DNA of 49,895 nucleotides from Acinetobacter sp. MB5 (GCF_003261585.1 NZ_POVU01000019.1:1-49895); one strand, 5' to 3'; shown: positions 36,813 through 46,102, numbered from the stretch's first letter. Notes: a model not told the origin generated them from the letters alone. Numbers and translations: made by a program.

Positions 36813-37526
36813 ATGTCACAGCTGAATGTTGATCCACAAGAAATTGCAAAATTCGAAGCTCTCGCAGCCAAATGGTGGGATCAGCATTCCGAATTCAAAC
36901 CCCTGCATCAAATCAATCCTTTACGCTTAAACTGGATTGATGAGTTGTCGGGTGGCTTACGTGGCAAAAAAGTTCTCGATGTCGGCTGTGGTGGCGGTAT
37001 TTTGGCAGAAAGTATGGCACGTCGTGGTGCAGCAGAAGTGCTGGGTGTTGATATGGGCGAAGCACCACTTGCTGTAGCTCGTTTACATGCTGAACAAGAA
37101 CAGGTGACCAATATTCAATATCGCCAAGTGCCTGTTGAACAACTGGCAGAAGAACAGGCAGGACTATACGATGTCGTGACCTGTATGGAAATGCTGGAAC
37201 ATGTCCCAGACCCTGCCTCGATTATTCAAGCTTGTCAGAAATTGGTCAAGCCGAATGGCCATGTGTTTTTCTCCACCATTAACCGCAATCCTAAAGCGTA
37301 TCTATTTGCGATTATTGGGGCTGAGTATCTACTGCGCATGCTGCCAAAAGGCACACATGATTATCATAAATTCATTCGCCCTTCTGAGCTGGCGACCGAT
37401 ATTGAAGCTGCGGGCTTAAAGCTCAAAGACATGACGGGGTTACATTACAATCCACTGACTAAACACTACTGGCTTGCGCCAAATGTTGATGTGAACTACA
37501 TGGTGTATACACAGAATTTGGGCTAA
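36813..37526 (+). CDS. ubiG: Ubiquinone biosynthesis O-methyltransferase
   Basis: Catalyses both O-methylations of ubiquinone synthesis with AdoMet. With ATG at 36813 (GAAGG upstream) the product is 237 residues: the N-terminal [20 protein letters not shown], then [19 protein letters not shown] (AdoMet motif I), [12 protein letters not shown] and [14 protein letters not shown] are all diagnostic of UbiG. It starts an operon with a HAD phosphatase (3-bp gap) and an SDR, the order also known from Pseudomonas. Confidence 0.95.
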   Translation: MSQLNVDPQEIAKFEALAAKWWDQHSEFKPLHQINPLRLNWIDELSGGLRGKKVLDVGCGGGILAESMARRGAAEVLGVDMGEAPLAVARLHAEQEQVTNIQYRQVPVEQLAEEQAGLYDVVTCMEMLEHVPDPASIIQACQKLVKPNGHVFFSTINRNPKAYLFAIIGAEYLLRMLPKGTHDYHKFIRPSELATDIEAAGLKLKDMTGLHYNPLTKHYWLAPNVDVNYMVYTQNLG

Positions 37527-37529
37527 AGC

Positions 37530-38201
37530 ATGAAAGCAGTTCTCTTTGATCTCGATGGTACCCTGATCGATACCGCAGCAGATTTTATCCGTATCATTCA
37601 AGACATGTGCCGTGAACAACAGCGCCCTGTGGTCGATGCCGATACCATTCGTAGTCAGGTGTCTGAAGGCGCACGTGCCATGGTGAAACTGGTGTACCCC
37701 GAACTGGCAGTTGATGATGCCACTTTCTTGGTACATCGTCAGGATTTTCTCGATCGTTATGGTCAGCAGATTGTGGTGGAAACAGACCTGTTTGAAGGCA
37801 TGTATCCCCTGCTCGGTATGCTTGAACAGCATCAAATTCCGTGGGGTATTGTCACCAACAAGCCACGTAATTTAAGTGAATCACTATTAGAAGCGCTTAA
37901 TTTGCAACAGCGTTGTTCGGTTTTGGTCTGCCCTGACGATGTCACCCACGCCAAGCCACATCCTGAACCGATGTTTCTCGCAGCCAAACAATTGCAAATT
38001 GATCCTGAACAGATTATTTATGTAGGTGATCATCCTCGCGATATTGAAGCGGGTCGTAATGCTGACATGTATACCATTTTGGCTGCCTATGGGTATTTAC
38101 CCGAACAGCATCGTAATGATTTACAGGCTTGGCAAGCAGACTGCATTATTGAAAATGTTGCACAGCTTCAAGATATCTTGCAACAGCACCTCGCAATTTA
38201 A
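37530..38201 (+). CDS. mupP: HAD phosphatase: N-acetylmuramic acid 6-phosphate phosphatase or phosphoglycolate phosphatase
   Basis: A 223-residue HAD enzyme with motif I LFDLDGTLIDTAADF, motif II IVTNKP, the motif III lysine in THAKPHPEP and motif IV VGDHPRDIEAGRNA. Such genes are usually labelled gph, but in Pseudomonas the homologue between ubiG and a yciK-like gene is MupP, which dephosphorylates MurNAc-6-P in the AmgK-MurU recycling route. The same neighbours here, and ampD 4 kb away, favour MupP. This is inference from context plus family; phosphoglycolate remains possible. Confidence 0.75.
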   Translation: MKAVLFDLDGTLIDTAADFIRIIQDMCREQQRPVVDADTIRSQVSEGARAMVKLVYPELAVDDATFLVHRQDFLDRYGQQIVVETDLFEGMYPLLGMLEQHQIPWGIVTNKPRNLSESLLEALNLQQRCSVLVCPDDVTHAKPHPEPMFLAAKQLQIDPEQIIYVGDHPRDIEAGRNADMYTILAAYGYLPEQHRNDLQAWQADCIIENVAQLQDILQQHLAI

Positions 38202-38237
38202 TACTTCCATAAACCAATGATAAACGGAGGTTTCATA

Positions 38238-38984
38238 ATGAAATATTCAGAATACCAACCTCGTAATGACTTATTAAAAGACAAAATTATTTTAATTACT
38301 GGTGCAGGTGATGGCATCGGGCGAGCTGCAGCAATTAGTTATGCCCTACATGGTGCAACCGTGGTGCTACATGGCCGAACACTGAATAAGCTTGAAGTGA
38401 TTTACGATGAAATTGAAAGCCTAGGTGCACCGCAACCTGCGATTTTACCTTTACAGCTTTCCAGTGCTTCTAGCCGTGAATATGAACATCTTGTCGATAC
38501 ACTTGAGCATCAATTTGGTCGCCTAGATGGGATCTTGCACAATGCGGGCATCTTGGGTGAACGGGTTCCATTGGCCGACTACCCTGTCGATGTCTGGGAT
38601 GAAGTCATGGCTGTCAATTTACGTGCACCATTTTTTCTGACACAGGCCCTGTTGCCACTGCTGCAAAAATCAGAAAATGCCTCTGTCGTGTTCGCTTCCT
38701 CAGGTGTTGGACGTGAAGCTCGCGCATTTTGGGGTGCCTATTCTGTTTCAAAAATTGCGGTTGAAGCCATGAACAAGATTTTTGCCAGTGAAAATAGCTT
38801 TGCCAATATTCGCTACAATTGCATTAACCCTGGCGCAACACGCACCGCAATGCGTGCTAAAGCCTTCCCTCAGGAAGATCCACTGAGCCTACCAACGCCA
38901 GAAAGCCTGATGCCAGCCTATCTGTACCTCATGGGTGAAGACAGTATTGGCATGAATGGCCAGAGCATTAATGCTCAAGATTAA
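38238..38984 (+). CDS. Short-chain dehydrogenase YciK-like
   Basis: A 248-residue oxidoreductase of unknown substrate. It has the NAD(P) loop TGAGDGIGRAAA, LHNAGILG, the catalytic serine in ASSGVGREARAFWGAYSVSK with YSVSK as the YxxxK pair, and NCINPGATRTAMRAKAFP, typical of YciK. The ATG at 38238 follows a near-perfect GGAGG; an in-frame start 21 bases earlier lacks one. It is the third gene of the ubiG operon, 36 bp after the phosphatase. Confidence 0.88.
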   Translation: MKYSEYQPRNDLLKDKIILITGAGDGIGRAAAISYALHGATVVLHGRTLNKLEVIYDEIESLGAPQPAILPLQLSSASSREYEHLVDTLEHQFGRLDGILHNAGILGERVPLADYPVDVWDEVMAVNLRAPFFLTQALLPLLQKSENASVVFASSGVGREARAFWGAYSVSKIAVEAMNKIFASENSFANIRYNCINPGATRTAMRAKAFPQEDPLSLPTPESLMPAYLYLMGEDSIGMNGQSINAQD

Positions 38985-39221
38985 TCATATCTTTAGGCTA
39001 ATGGCATCAGTCATACTCTCTCCAAAAATCAGCAATTTAAAATTCAAGTGCTGATTTTTGGCGAATTCTTAAAATAAAATCTGTATAAGAAACTAATGTA
39101 TAGGAAATTCTGCACGTTTTTTAAAACAATCATGCCATGATCTTCACAGTTTCTCTGCATTTTTTTTATACAGTAATACAGCCACACTTGGCATAACACG
39201 CAATACACTTGAGGATGCAAC

Positions 39222-39614
39222 ATGAAACAGAGTTTAACAGCGATAGCACTGTGCTTAACTGTTTGGCTAAGTACTCCTGTTGCTTTCGCAGGGCCACATG
39301 GTGGCGGTGGTTTTGGTGGTGGAAACGGTGGTGATCATTTTTTTGATCGTAATAACGATGGCTATAACGATGCCTATTCATTACAAGATCTGCAAGAACG
39401 CCGCCGTGCCCGTGAAGAACGCGGTTTTCAACGGCTCAAACAACTGAAATGGCAAACAGGCTATACCATGCCTCAACACTATCGCAGTGACCGCTACAAA
39501 GTCGATTATGGTCACTACAATCTGCCAAAACCTGCACGTGGACAACAGTGGTATAAAGTCAACAATGACTATTTGTTGATTAATGATGACAATACCATTA
39601 TTCAAGTGCGTTAA
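39222..39614 (+). CDS. RcnB-family periplasmic protein
   Basis: A 130-residue exported protein with a Sec signal (cut after VAFA, near residue 23), a Gly/His-rich linker (HGGGGFGGGNGGDHFF), a charged helix (LQDLQERRRAREERGFQRLK) and a C-terminal domain with YTMPQHYRSDRYKVDY, LPKPARGQQWYKVNNDYLL and a final IIQVR. This pattern matches the RcnB family (nickel/cobalt homeostasis in E. coli), though many members have no proven metal role. It is monocistronic, with its own terminator. Confidence 0.75.
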   Translation: MKQSLTAIALCLTVWLSTPVAFAGPHGGGGFGGGNGGDHFFDRNNDGYNDAYSLQDLQERRRAREERGFQRLKQLKWQTGYTMPQHYRSDRYKVDYGHYNLPKPARGQQWYKVNNDYLLINDDNTIIQVR

Positions 39615-39639
39615 AAAAAGCTCCCTAAGGAGCTTTTTT
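39614..39639. terminator. Bidirectional terminator between the RcnB-like gene and fkpB
   Basis: AAAAAAGCTCC-CTAA-GGAGCTTTTTT lies between convergent stops. Confidence 0.85.
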
Positions 39640-39640
39640 C

Positions 39641-40123
39641 TTACATGATTTTAATGCCTTGCTGCCCTGCTGGGGTCACTTTAAAAATCTCGACTTCAAA
39701 AGTGATGTTTTTTCCAGCAAGTGGATGGTTAAAATCAATTTCGGTAATATCTTCATTGACCGATTTCACCACACCGAACAAACTCGCTTTGGCTTTGTCC
39801 TCAAATTCAATCATGTGCCCAACGACTGGACGCTGTTCAAATTTAACTGTATCAAAACGCTGAACATTTTCAGGGTTCCAAGGGCCAAAAGCATCTTCAG
39901 GTGGCAAATGCACAGTACGGCGATCGCCTGCACGTAAACCAAACAATGCCTTTTCAAAGCCTGGTAACAAGTTACCATCGCCAATCACCAAGCTCACAGG
40001 CTCTTCACGGCTACGGGTATTGTCAATTTCTACGCCATTTTCAATGGTTACTGAAAAGTGCAAATCGACTTTTGAACCTTCGTTAACGCGCGTTTCTTCA
40101 TTGGGATTAATAATTTCAACCAT
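39641..40123 (-). CDS. fkpB: FKBP-type isomerase SlpA/FkpB
   Basis: A cytoplasmic SlyD-like FKBP of 160 residues: VDLHFSVTIENGVEIDNT, LLPGFEKALFGLRAGDRRTV, the inserted flap with PPEDAFGPWNPENVQ, and the C-terminal VDFNHPLAGK-type motif (IDFNHPLAGKNITFEVEIFK). It lacks the His-rich metal tail of SlyD. It is the third gene of ileS-lspA-fkpB, an order shared with E. coli, and starts 1 bp after the lspA stop. Confidence 0.92.
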   Translation of the reverse strand: MVEIINPNEETRVNEGSKVDLHFSVTIENGVEIDNTRSREEPVSLVIGDGNLLPGFEKALFGLRAGDRRTVHLPPEDAFGPWNPENVQRFDTVKFEQRPVVGHMIEFEDKAKASLFGVVKSVNEDITEIDFNHPLAGKNITFEVEIFKVTPAGQQGIKIM

Positions 40124-40124
40124 C

Positions 40125-40649
40125 TTAACTTTTTACACCTGCTTTACGCTGCTTTTCCAAAAAGAACGTGTCGATCAGCAACAAAATCGTTCCCAAGGTA
40201 ATCGCACTATCGGCTATGTTAAACGCAGGGAAGTTGTGATTTTGATAATATACATGGATAAAATCTACAACATAACCCAGAGTTACCCGATCAATTAAGT
40301 TACCGAGCGCACCACCTAAAATCAGGGCAATCGCGGCGGGTAAAACCTTCATGGATTTCGGCATTCTCATCAGCCAAAATACAAAAATCAAAGACACGAG
40401 CCCAGCAAGTCCCATAAACAAATAACGTTGCCAGCCACCTGCATCGGACAAGAAGCTAAAGGCTGCGCCATAGTTATGTAGCAATGTCCAGTTTAAAAAT
40501 GGCATTACATGGACAGGTTGCGCATAGACTAGATCGGTGCTGGCAATGTGTTTTGTCCATCGATCCAGCCCAATGGCGAGGGCAGACAACCCAAGCCACA
40601 GGATATTATGCGCGTGAAATACTAAACCCTTGTTTTGAGGATTAGGCAT
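40125..40649 (-). CDS. lspA: Lipoprotein signal peptidase II
   Basis: Inner-membrane aspartyl protease that cuts signal peptides of lipoproteins. The product is about 174 residues with four transmembrane helices; the two catalytic aspartates are in GNLIDRVTLGYVVDF and FNIADSAITLG. The ATG at 40649 lies inside the end of ileS (8-base overlap ATGCCTAA), which indicates coupling; a longer in-frame start at 40679 is unlikely. Confidence 0.94.
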   Translation of the reverse strand: MPNPQNKGLVFHAHNILWLGLSALAIGLDRWTKHIASTDLVYAQPVHVMPFLNWTLLHNYGAAFSFLSDAGGWQRYLFMGLAGLVSLIFVFWLMRMPKSMKVLPAAIALILGGALGNLIDRVTLGYVVDFIHVYYQNHNFPAFNIADSAITLGTILLLIDTFFLEKQRKAGVKS

Positions 40650-43476
40650 ACTTTCTCTCTTCGCCAGAACCGGCAACATTCACAATACAACGAGAACATA
40701 AACCAGGATGCGCTGCATGTGTATTGACATCTGGTAAAACATGCCAGCAACGTGCACATTTCTCACCTTCCGCAGCAGACACCTGAACACGTAATCCGTC
40801 TAGCTCAGTTGCTTCGCCTTGTTCTGCAAATTCATGCACTGCCACTTGTGAAGTAATCAATACAAAACGCAGTTCATCACCCAGTTTGTTAAGGACTGCT
40901 GCAAGTTCAGGTTGCGCCCAAAGCTCTACTTTCGCTGACAAATTACTGCCGATGAGTTTAGCGTTACGCGCCACTTCAATCTGTTTATTTACTGCTGATT
41001 TTACTTGAATTAATGTTTGCCAATCTGCTTCTGAAAGTAAATTTGCTGTCACCGTTGGAATGCTATACCACTCCGTCGTAAACACATACTGTTCAGATTG
41101 CTCTGGAATCAACGGCCATGCTTCTTGTGCCGTAAAGCTCAAGATTGGGCTCATCCAGCGAACAAAGGCTTGTACCAAGTGATACAACGCAGTTTGTGCT
41201 GAATGACGTGCTTGCGAATTGGCATTGGTGGTGTACTGACGGTCTTTAATGATGTCGAGGTAGAAACCACCCAAGTCATTGATACAGAAGTTAGTCAATG
41301 CACTGCACACCACGTGGAAGTTCATTTCGTCATAAGCTTGAGTAATGACTTTTTGAACTTCGTTAGCACGTTGCAAGATGTATTGATCAAGTGCAATCAA
41401 CTCTTCAACAGGCAACAAGTCTGTGCTTGGTTTGAAACCGTTTAAGTTCGCCAACAAGAAACGTAAGGTGTTACGAATACGGCGGTAGCTGTCGCTGACA
41501 CGGCTAAAGATTTCTTTAGATGCTGCAATTTCATAACGGTAATCGCTCGATGCGACATATAAACGTAGACCATCTGCACCCAACTGCTTGATGATTTCTT
41601 CAAGCGGAATGTAGTTGCCTAAAGACTTAGACAATTTACGACCTTTCTCATCGACCGTGAAACCATGCGTCAACAACGCTTTATATGGTGCGCGGTTGTG
41701 GATCGCCATAGAGGTCAACAATGAAGACTGGAACCAACCACGGTGTTGGTCTGAACCTTCTAAGTACAAGTCCGCAGGGCTTTCCAACTCATCACGTTGC
41801 TCAAGTACCGCATAGTGGGTTGTACCCGAGTCAAACCAGACGTCTAAAGTGTCACGTACAGGATTGTATTGTTCAGCTTCATCACCCAAGAAGTCTTGAG
41901 CACCACGGTTAAACCATGCATCAATGCCTTCTTGTTCAATCAGTTTCGCTACATCTTCAATCAGTTCAGGCGTACGCGGATGCAACTCGTTGGTGTCTTT
42001 ATGCACAAAGAACGGGATTGGCACGCCCCAAGTACGTTGACGTGAAATACACCAGTCTGGACGACCATCGATCATCGATTGAATACGGTTTTGACCCCAG
42101 TTCGGTACAAACTGAATGTCATTTTCAATCGCCTTCAATGCACCGTCACGTAGACCTTGTTGATCCATGCTGATGAACCATTGTGGTGTTGCACGGAAAA
42201 TGATTGGTGTTTTGTGGCGCCAGCAGTGCGGGTAGCTGTGCTTAATCGGGTTATGTGCCCAAAGACGACCTGTTTCGCCTAATGCTGCAATAATTTTTGG
42301 ATTGGCTTTATAGATGTGCTCGCCTGCAAAGATCGGGGCAGTTGGTAAATACACCCCATTTCCACCCACAGGATTGTCCACTTTCAAGTTGTAGATCAAA
42401 CCTACTTTATAGTCGTCTACACCATGACCTGGTGCCGTATGCACTGCACCTGTACCGCTATCAGCAGTCACATGCTCACCCAAAATGACAGGCACTTGGC
42501 GCTCTGCGATCAGTGGATGTTGCAGTTGTAGATTTTCCAGTTTCTCGCCAACAAAGTCAGCAAGCACCACAGGATTTTCTAACTTGTAACGCTCGCATGC
42601 AGACTCAACCAAGCTTTTTGCCAAGACAAGGTTTTGTGTGCCACGATCGGTTTGTACTTGAACCAATTGGTATTCAATTTCAGCATGCAGTGCCACTGCT
42701 TGGTTGGCAGGCAAAGTCCAAGGCGTCGTCGTCCAGATCACCAAATCGGTTGGATCTTGAACGTCTACACCTAAACGCGCTGACAAATCTGCAAGATCAA
42801 CCACAGAGAAACCAACATCAATCGCGTCAGATTTTTTATCTTCATATTCAACTTCAGCTTCTGCCAATGCTGAACCACAGTCCAAACACCAGTTCACTGG
42901 TTTTAAACCGGGCTGAATGTGACCATTTTTCTGGATTGCACCCAAAGCACGTACGATATCGGCTTCTTGCTTGAAGTTCATGGTCAAATACGGATTGTCC
43001 CAATCACCCAAAATGCCCAGACGTTTGAAGTCATTACGCTGAATATCAATTTGTTCTAGCGCATATTCACGGCAGTGCTTACGGAAAGTTGCAGCATCGA
43101 CTTTCTCGCCGACTTTACCGACTTTCTCTTCAACTTTCAGTTCAATTGGTAAACCGTGGCAGTCCCAACCGGGTACATATGGTGCATCGAAACCATCTAA
43201 AGTGCGGCTTTTGACAATAATATCTTTAAGAACTTTGTTCACCACATGCCCAAGGTGAATCTGACCATTGGCATACGGAGGGCCATCGTGAAGCACATAT
43301 TTTTTCTTGCCAATACGCGAAGCACGAATCTGCTGATAAATGTTGTCGGCGTACCACTCTTCTAACCATTTTTGTTCGCGTACTGCCAAATTTGCTTTCA
43401 TTGCAAATTCAGTACCTGGCAGATTCAATGTGGCTTTATAATCCACTACATTTTCAGGTGTTTGCTTATCGCTCAT
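40642..43476 (-). CDS. ileS: Isoleucyl-tRNA synthetase
   Basis: Charges tRNA-Ile. The 944-residue class I enzyme has the HIGH-type motif in HDGPPYANGQIHLGH, the KMSKS-type motif GRKLSKSLGNY, a CP1 editing domain (TTTPWTLPANQAV, GTGAVHTAPGHG), and a C-terminal zinc finger with CARCWHVLP and CSRCIVNV. It is the bacterial (mupirocin-sensitive-type) form. It heads the ileS-lspA-fkpB operon, with ribF 67 bp upstream in the same direction. Confidence 0.97.
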   Translation of the reverse strand: MSDKQTPENVVDYKATLNLPGTEFAMKANLAVREQKWLEEWYADNIYQQIRASRIGKKKYVLHDGPPYANGQIHLGHVVNKVLKDIIVKSRTLDGFDAPYVPGWDCHGLPIELKVEEKVGKVGEKVDAATFRKHCREYALEQIDIQRNDFKRLGILGDWDNPYLTMNFKQEADIVRALGAIQKNGHIQPGLKPVNWCLDCGSALAEAEVEYEDKKSDAIDVGFSVVDLADLSARLGVDVQDPTDLVIWTTTPWTLPANQAVALHAEIEYQLVQVQTDRGTQNLVLAKSLVESACERYKLENPVVLADFVGEKLENLQLQHPLIAERQVPVILGEHVTADSGTGAVHTAPGHGVDDYKVGLIYNLKVDNPVGGNGVYLPTAPIFAGEHIYKANPKIIAALGETGRLWAHNPIKHSYPHCWRHKTPIIFRATPQWFISMDQQGLRDGALKAIENDIQFVPNWGQNRIQSMIDGRPDWCISRQRTWGVPIPFFVHKDTNELHPRTPELIEDVAKLIEQEGIDAWFNRGAQDFLGDEAEQYNPVRDTLDVWFDSGTTHYAVLEQRDELESPADLYLEGSDQHRGWFQSSLLTSMAIHNRAPYKALLTHGFTVDEKGRKLSKSLGNYIPLEEIIKQLGADGLRLYVASSDYRYEIAASKEIFSRVSDSYRRIRNTLRFLLANLNGFKPSTDLLPVEELIALDQYILQRANEVQKVITQAYDEMNFHVVCSALTNFCINDLGGFYLDIIKDRQYTTNANSQARHSAQTALYHLVQAFVRWMSPILSFTAQEAWPLIPEQSEQYVFTTEWYSIPTVTANLLSEADWQTLIQVKSAVNKQIEVARNAKLIGSNLSAKVELWAQPELAAVLNKLGDELRFVLITSQVAVHEFAEQGEATELDGLRVQVSAAEGEKCARCWHVLPDVNTHAAHPGLCSRCIVNVAGSGEERKYA

Positions 43477-43543
43477 GCAAGTTGCTTCCAGTTCTGTCTG
43501 CGCTCACGCCGACACGTTGTAACATCAAAATTAAAACTAAAAT

Positions 43544-44545
43544 TTAAAAAGGGAATTCGTGGTGTTGCTCACGGAATGCGCGTAATTGTACAACATCATC
43601 CTGAATTCCTGCTTTGAGTGCTTCTAAAGAAGGATAATTCCGTTCACCATGCAAAAAGTGTAAGAATGTCACTCGCATTAATAAACCATACAGATTAGCA
43701 GAAACCTCAGGAAAATGTACTTCTAAACGCCATTGCGGGTGTTCCTGACGAATCGCAGGACGCGTGCCAACATGCCCTGCCCCAAACAGTGCCGTCGGTT
43801 GATAACCTTTGACACCGAGTTGCTCAGGTGAGTCTTGACGGACTTTGGCATCCAGTGCGGTCGTCTCACAGAAGACATCTACTGCGTAAATCCCGTTAAT
43901 ACATGGACGATGGCGGTTTAAACGTACATTAATCGTTGGAAAATCAATGGTTCGACCAATCTGATCGCCATATTGTACCCGACCTGTAATGCTATACGGA
44001 CGACCAAGCAGGCGCGCAGCCAAAGCCAGATCACCTTTTTGCAAGGTTTCACGAATACGGGTTGAGCTGACACGCTCACCATCGAGTTCCACAGTATGCA
44101 AGTTGGTGACACCAAAACCATACTGGCGTAAAAACTCGGCATTGCCCTGACGGTTTTTACCAAAATGAAAATCATCACCCAACACCAAATGCTGTGCATT
44201 GAGTTGTTGTTTTAAAAGTTCTGAGAATTGTTCCGCACTCAAGCTACGAAAATGATTGTCAAACTTGGCAATCACCACATAATCCACACCCAACTCACTG
44301 AGATATTCAACTTTTTCACGCAGTGACGTAATCCGTGGCGGCGCTTGATAACCTTTAAAGAACTCTAAAGGTTGCGGTTCAAAAATCATCACGGCAGTTT
44401 TCAACTGCTCGGCTTGCGCTGCTTGTTTGAGCTGAGCAATCATCGACTGATGCCCAAGATGCACACCATCAAAGTTGCCAATCGTCACGGCTGTCTTTGG
44501 CAAATCTAAATCGGCTGGCAATGCATTCAAACGAAGTAGCTTCAT
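43544..44545 (-). CDS. ribF: Bifunctional riboflavin kinase/FAD synthetase
   Basis: Makes FMN and FAD. About 333 residues: an N-terminal nucleotidyltransferase domain with TIGNFDGVHLGHQSM and the STRIRETL motif, and a C-terminal riboflavin kinase domain with GRPYSITGRVQYGDQIGRTIDFPTI-type sequence, of which IGRTIDFPTINV is seen. ATG at 44545 (MKLLRLNALP) is chosen over 44578. In many gammaproteobacteria ribF precedes ileS, as here. Confidence 0.95.
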   Translation of the reverse strand: MKLLRLNALPADLDLPKTAVTIGNFDGVHLGHQSMIAQLKQAAQAEQLKTAVMIFEPQPLEFFKGYQAPPRITSLREKVEYLSELGVDYVVIAKFDNHFRSLSAEQFSELLKQQLNAQHLVLGDDFHFGKNRQGNAEFLRQYGFGVTNLHTVELDGERVSSTRIRETLQKGDLALAARLLGRPYSITGRVQYGDQIGRTIDFPTINVRLNRHRPCINGIYAVDVFCETTALDAKVRQDSPEQLGVKGYQPTALFGAGHVGTRPAIRQEHPQWRLEVHFPEVSANLYGLLMRVTFLHFLHGERNYPSLEALKAGIQDDVVQLRAFREQHHEFPF

Positions 44546-44702
44546 GGCACTTTTAAAAATTGATGATTTCAAAGCCAACTATTGTGCCATATTCTGATCA
44601 ATTCGTCTTGTGGTTGTTTTTATCAAATTTTAATGTTTAAAAACATATATTTAATAATAAAAATCTCAATTTATTTCAAACCCATCCAACTTACTGTCAC
44701 TC

Positions 44703-44730
44703 TTACAGATCAATACAATTTGGTTATACT
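44703..44730 (+). promoter_or_regulatory. Promoter of the nucleosidase-like gene
   Basis: TTACAG (44703-44708) and TATACT (44725-44730) are 16 bases apart, predicting transcription start near 44737. This excludes the longest in-frame start at 44582. Confidence 0.5.
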
Positions 44731-44764
44731 AAACATGCAACTTCAGCCCCAAAGAGTAGATCAT

Positions 44765-45337
44765 TTGAACAATTTGCATGACCATGCCCTGATCATGGCA
44801 CTTCCGAGCGAATCTCAAGGTTATTTCGAAAATCATGGCATTACCGTGCACTATAGTGGTATTGGTAAGGTCAATGCGGCATTTAAAGCCTATGACGTGA
44901 TTCAGCGTACAGGTTGCAAAACCCTGATCAATTTTGGTACCGCAGGCAGTTCAAGTTTTCCACGACATGCGTTAGTTGAAATCGGGCAATTTGTACAACG
45001 CGATATGGATGTCTCTCCGCTTGGTTTTCCTGTCGGAACGACACCCATGGATGACGAGCATCCTGCTGAAATTGAACTGGAACGCTATTTTCTGGAACTT
45101 CCCTATGCCGTGTGTGGTACAGGTGATTCCTTTGAAACAGGCTTACCCAAAGTGCAATGTCAGGTGGTCGACATGGAAGGCTATGCGCTGGCAAAAGTCT
45201 GCAAAAAACTGGGTGTACGCCTGATTTCAGTCAAATATATTACCGATGGCGCAGATGATAGCGCGCATCTCGACTGGCAAGAGAATCTAAAAGTGGGGGC
45301 AGAAAAGCTCTTGCAGCTCTACCAACAACATTTTTAA
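44765..45337 (+). CDS. MTA/SAH nucleosidase-like purine nucleosidase
   Basis: A short member (about 190 residues, against about 230 for E. coli Pfs) of the nucleoside phosphorylase/nucleosidase fold. Visible motifs are ALIMALPSES, YSGIGKVNAA, INFGTAGSS, the base-binding GTGDSFE, the ribose-binding glutamate in VDMEGYALAKVC and the catalytic aspartate in KYITDGADDSAH, so activity is likely. TTG at 44765 has AAAGAG eight bases upstream; an in-frame ATG at 44735 coincides with the predicted transcription start and could be used as a leaderless start. Probable role: hydrolysis of methylthioadenosine, SAH or a purine nucleoside. Confidence 0.75.
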   Translation: MNNLHDHALIMALPSESQGYFENHGITVHYSGIGKVNAAFKAYDVIQRTGCKTLINFGTAGSSSFPRHALVEIGQFVQRDMDVSPLGFPVGTTPMDDEHPAEIELERYFLELPYAVCGTGDSFETGLPKVQCQVVDMEGYALAKVCKKLGVRLISVKYITDGADDSAHLDWQENLKVGAEKLLQLYQQHF

Positions 45338-45353
45338 AGCAATAACACCAGCG

Positions 45354-45977
45354 TTATTCTTGCGCTGGTGAGGTCATACTGCCATGTAATAGCATCGCAA
45401 TGGTATGTTGAATGGCACGTTGATGAAAACTACGATTACGCAAGGTTTTGCCTAAAATCGCAGAAAACTGGGCATCAAAATCAGCATAGCTTTGCGTAAT
45501 TGACCATAAGTTCAAAATAAACAGCTCAGGATCAATATGTGCTGACATTTTCCCTTCAGCCTGCCAGTGTTGTAGCACTTTCAGCTTACGCTTGACGTGT
45601 TTCTTAATCGAACCTTTCAGTACCGTTTGAATATACGGTGCACCTTGAATAATTTCTAAGGCAAACAGTTTAGAGGCTTTCGGATTGGTTTTAGAAAATT
45701 CAATCTTTTGCGTAATATACTGGGTTAAAATTTCTTCAGGTTCTAAACCTGATTCAAACAGTTGCAAAGGTTCAATCCATTTCTGAAGAACTGACATCAG
45801 CACTTCAATATACAGCGCTTCTTTATTTTCATAATAATAGAAAATATTCGACTTATGCATTTGTGCCAACTGGGCAATTTCATCCAGACTCGCCCCATTA
45901 AAGCCGTACACAGAAAATACATCTAAGGCAGCATTTAAAAGTTGATTACGTTTTTGCGTACTTTTCTTTAGTTCCAT
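45354..45977 (-). CDS. TetR-family regulator, RutR-like
   Basis: A 207-residue repressor. The N-terminal helix-turn-helix (AALDVFSVYGFNGASLDEIA, QMHKSNIFYYYENKEALYIEVL) and the C-terminal half (KLFALEIIQGAPYI, WSITQSYADFDAQFSAILG) align along their length with E. coli RutR, the uracil/thymine-sensing regulator of pyrimidine use. ATG at 45977 is chosen because the longer GTG start at 46037 falls inside a palindrome that looks like the operator (46029-46061). No rut genes are adjacent, so the ligand could differ. Confidence 0.83.
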   Translation of the reverse strand: MELKKSTQKRNQLLNAALDVFSVYGFNGASLDEIAQLAQMHKSNIFYYYENKEALYIEVLMSVLQKWIEPLQLFESGLEPEEILTQYITQKIEFSKTNPKASKLFALEIIQGAPYIQTVLKGSIKKHVKRKLKVLQHWQAEGKMSAHIDPELFILNLWSITQSYADFDAQFSAILGKTLRNRSFHQRAIQHTIAMLLHGSMTSPAQE

Positions 45978-46028
45978 TGCCAACACAATTTCAGAGAAAT
46001 GAATTTGATTGTAGAGCAATTCTGTGAC

Positions 46029-46061
46029 TTTGTGCACTTATCTTATCGATAAATGCACAAA
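46029..46061. promoter_or_regulatory. Palindromic operator upstream of the RutR-like gene
   Basis: TTTGTGCACTTATC and GATAAATGCACAAA are near-perfect inverted arms (13 of 14 bases) around a five-base centre, 52 bases before the chosen tetR start. Size and placement fit autoregulation by a TetR dimer. Confidence 0.6.
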
Positions 46062-46102
46062 TCCATAAAAATAAAATGGGTTTTAAAAAAAGCATCGAAA
46101 TT

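Noticed and set aside
42513..42974. Plus-strand open frame of 153 codons inside ileS
   Set aside because: Antisense to a certain gene, with no ribosome site and no recognisable motif.
45346..45370. CACCAGCG/CGCTGGTG inverted repeat as a terminator
   Set aside because: The stem is good but there is no T run on either side and one arm lies within the tetR coding end; left unannotated.
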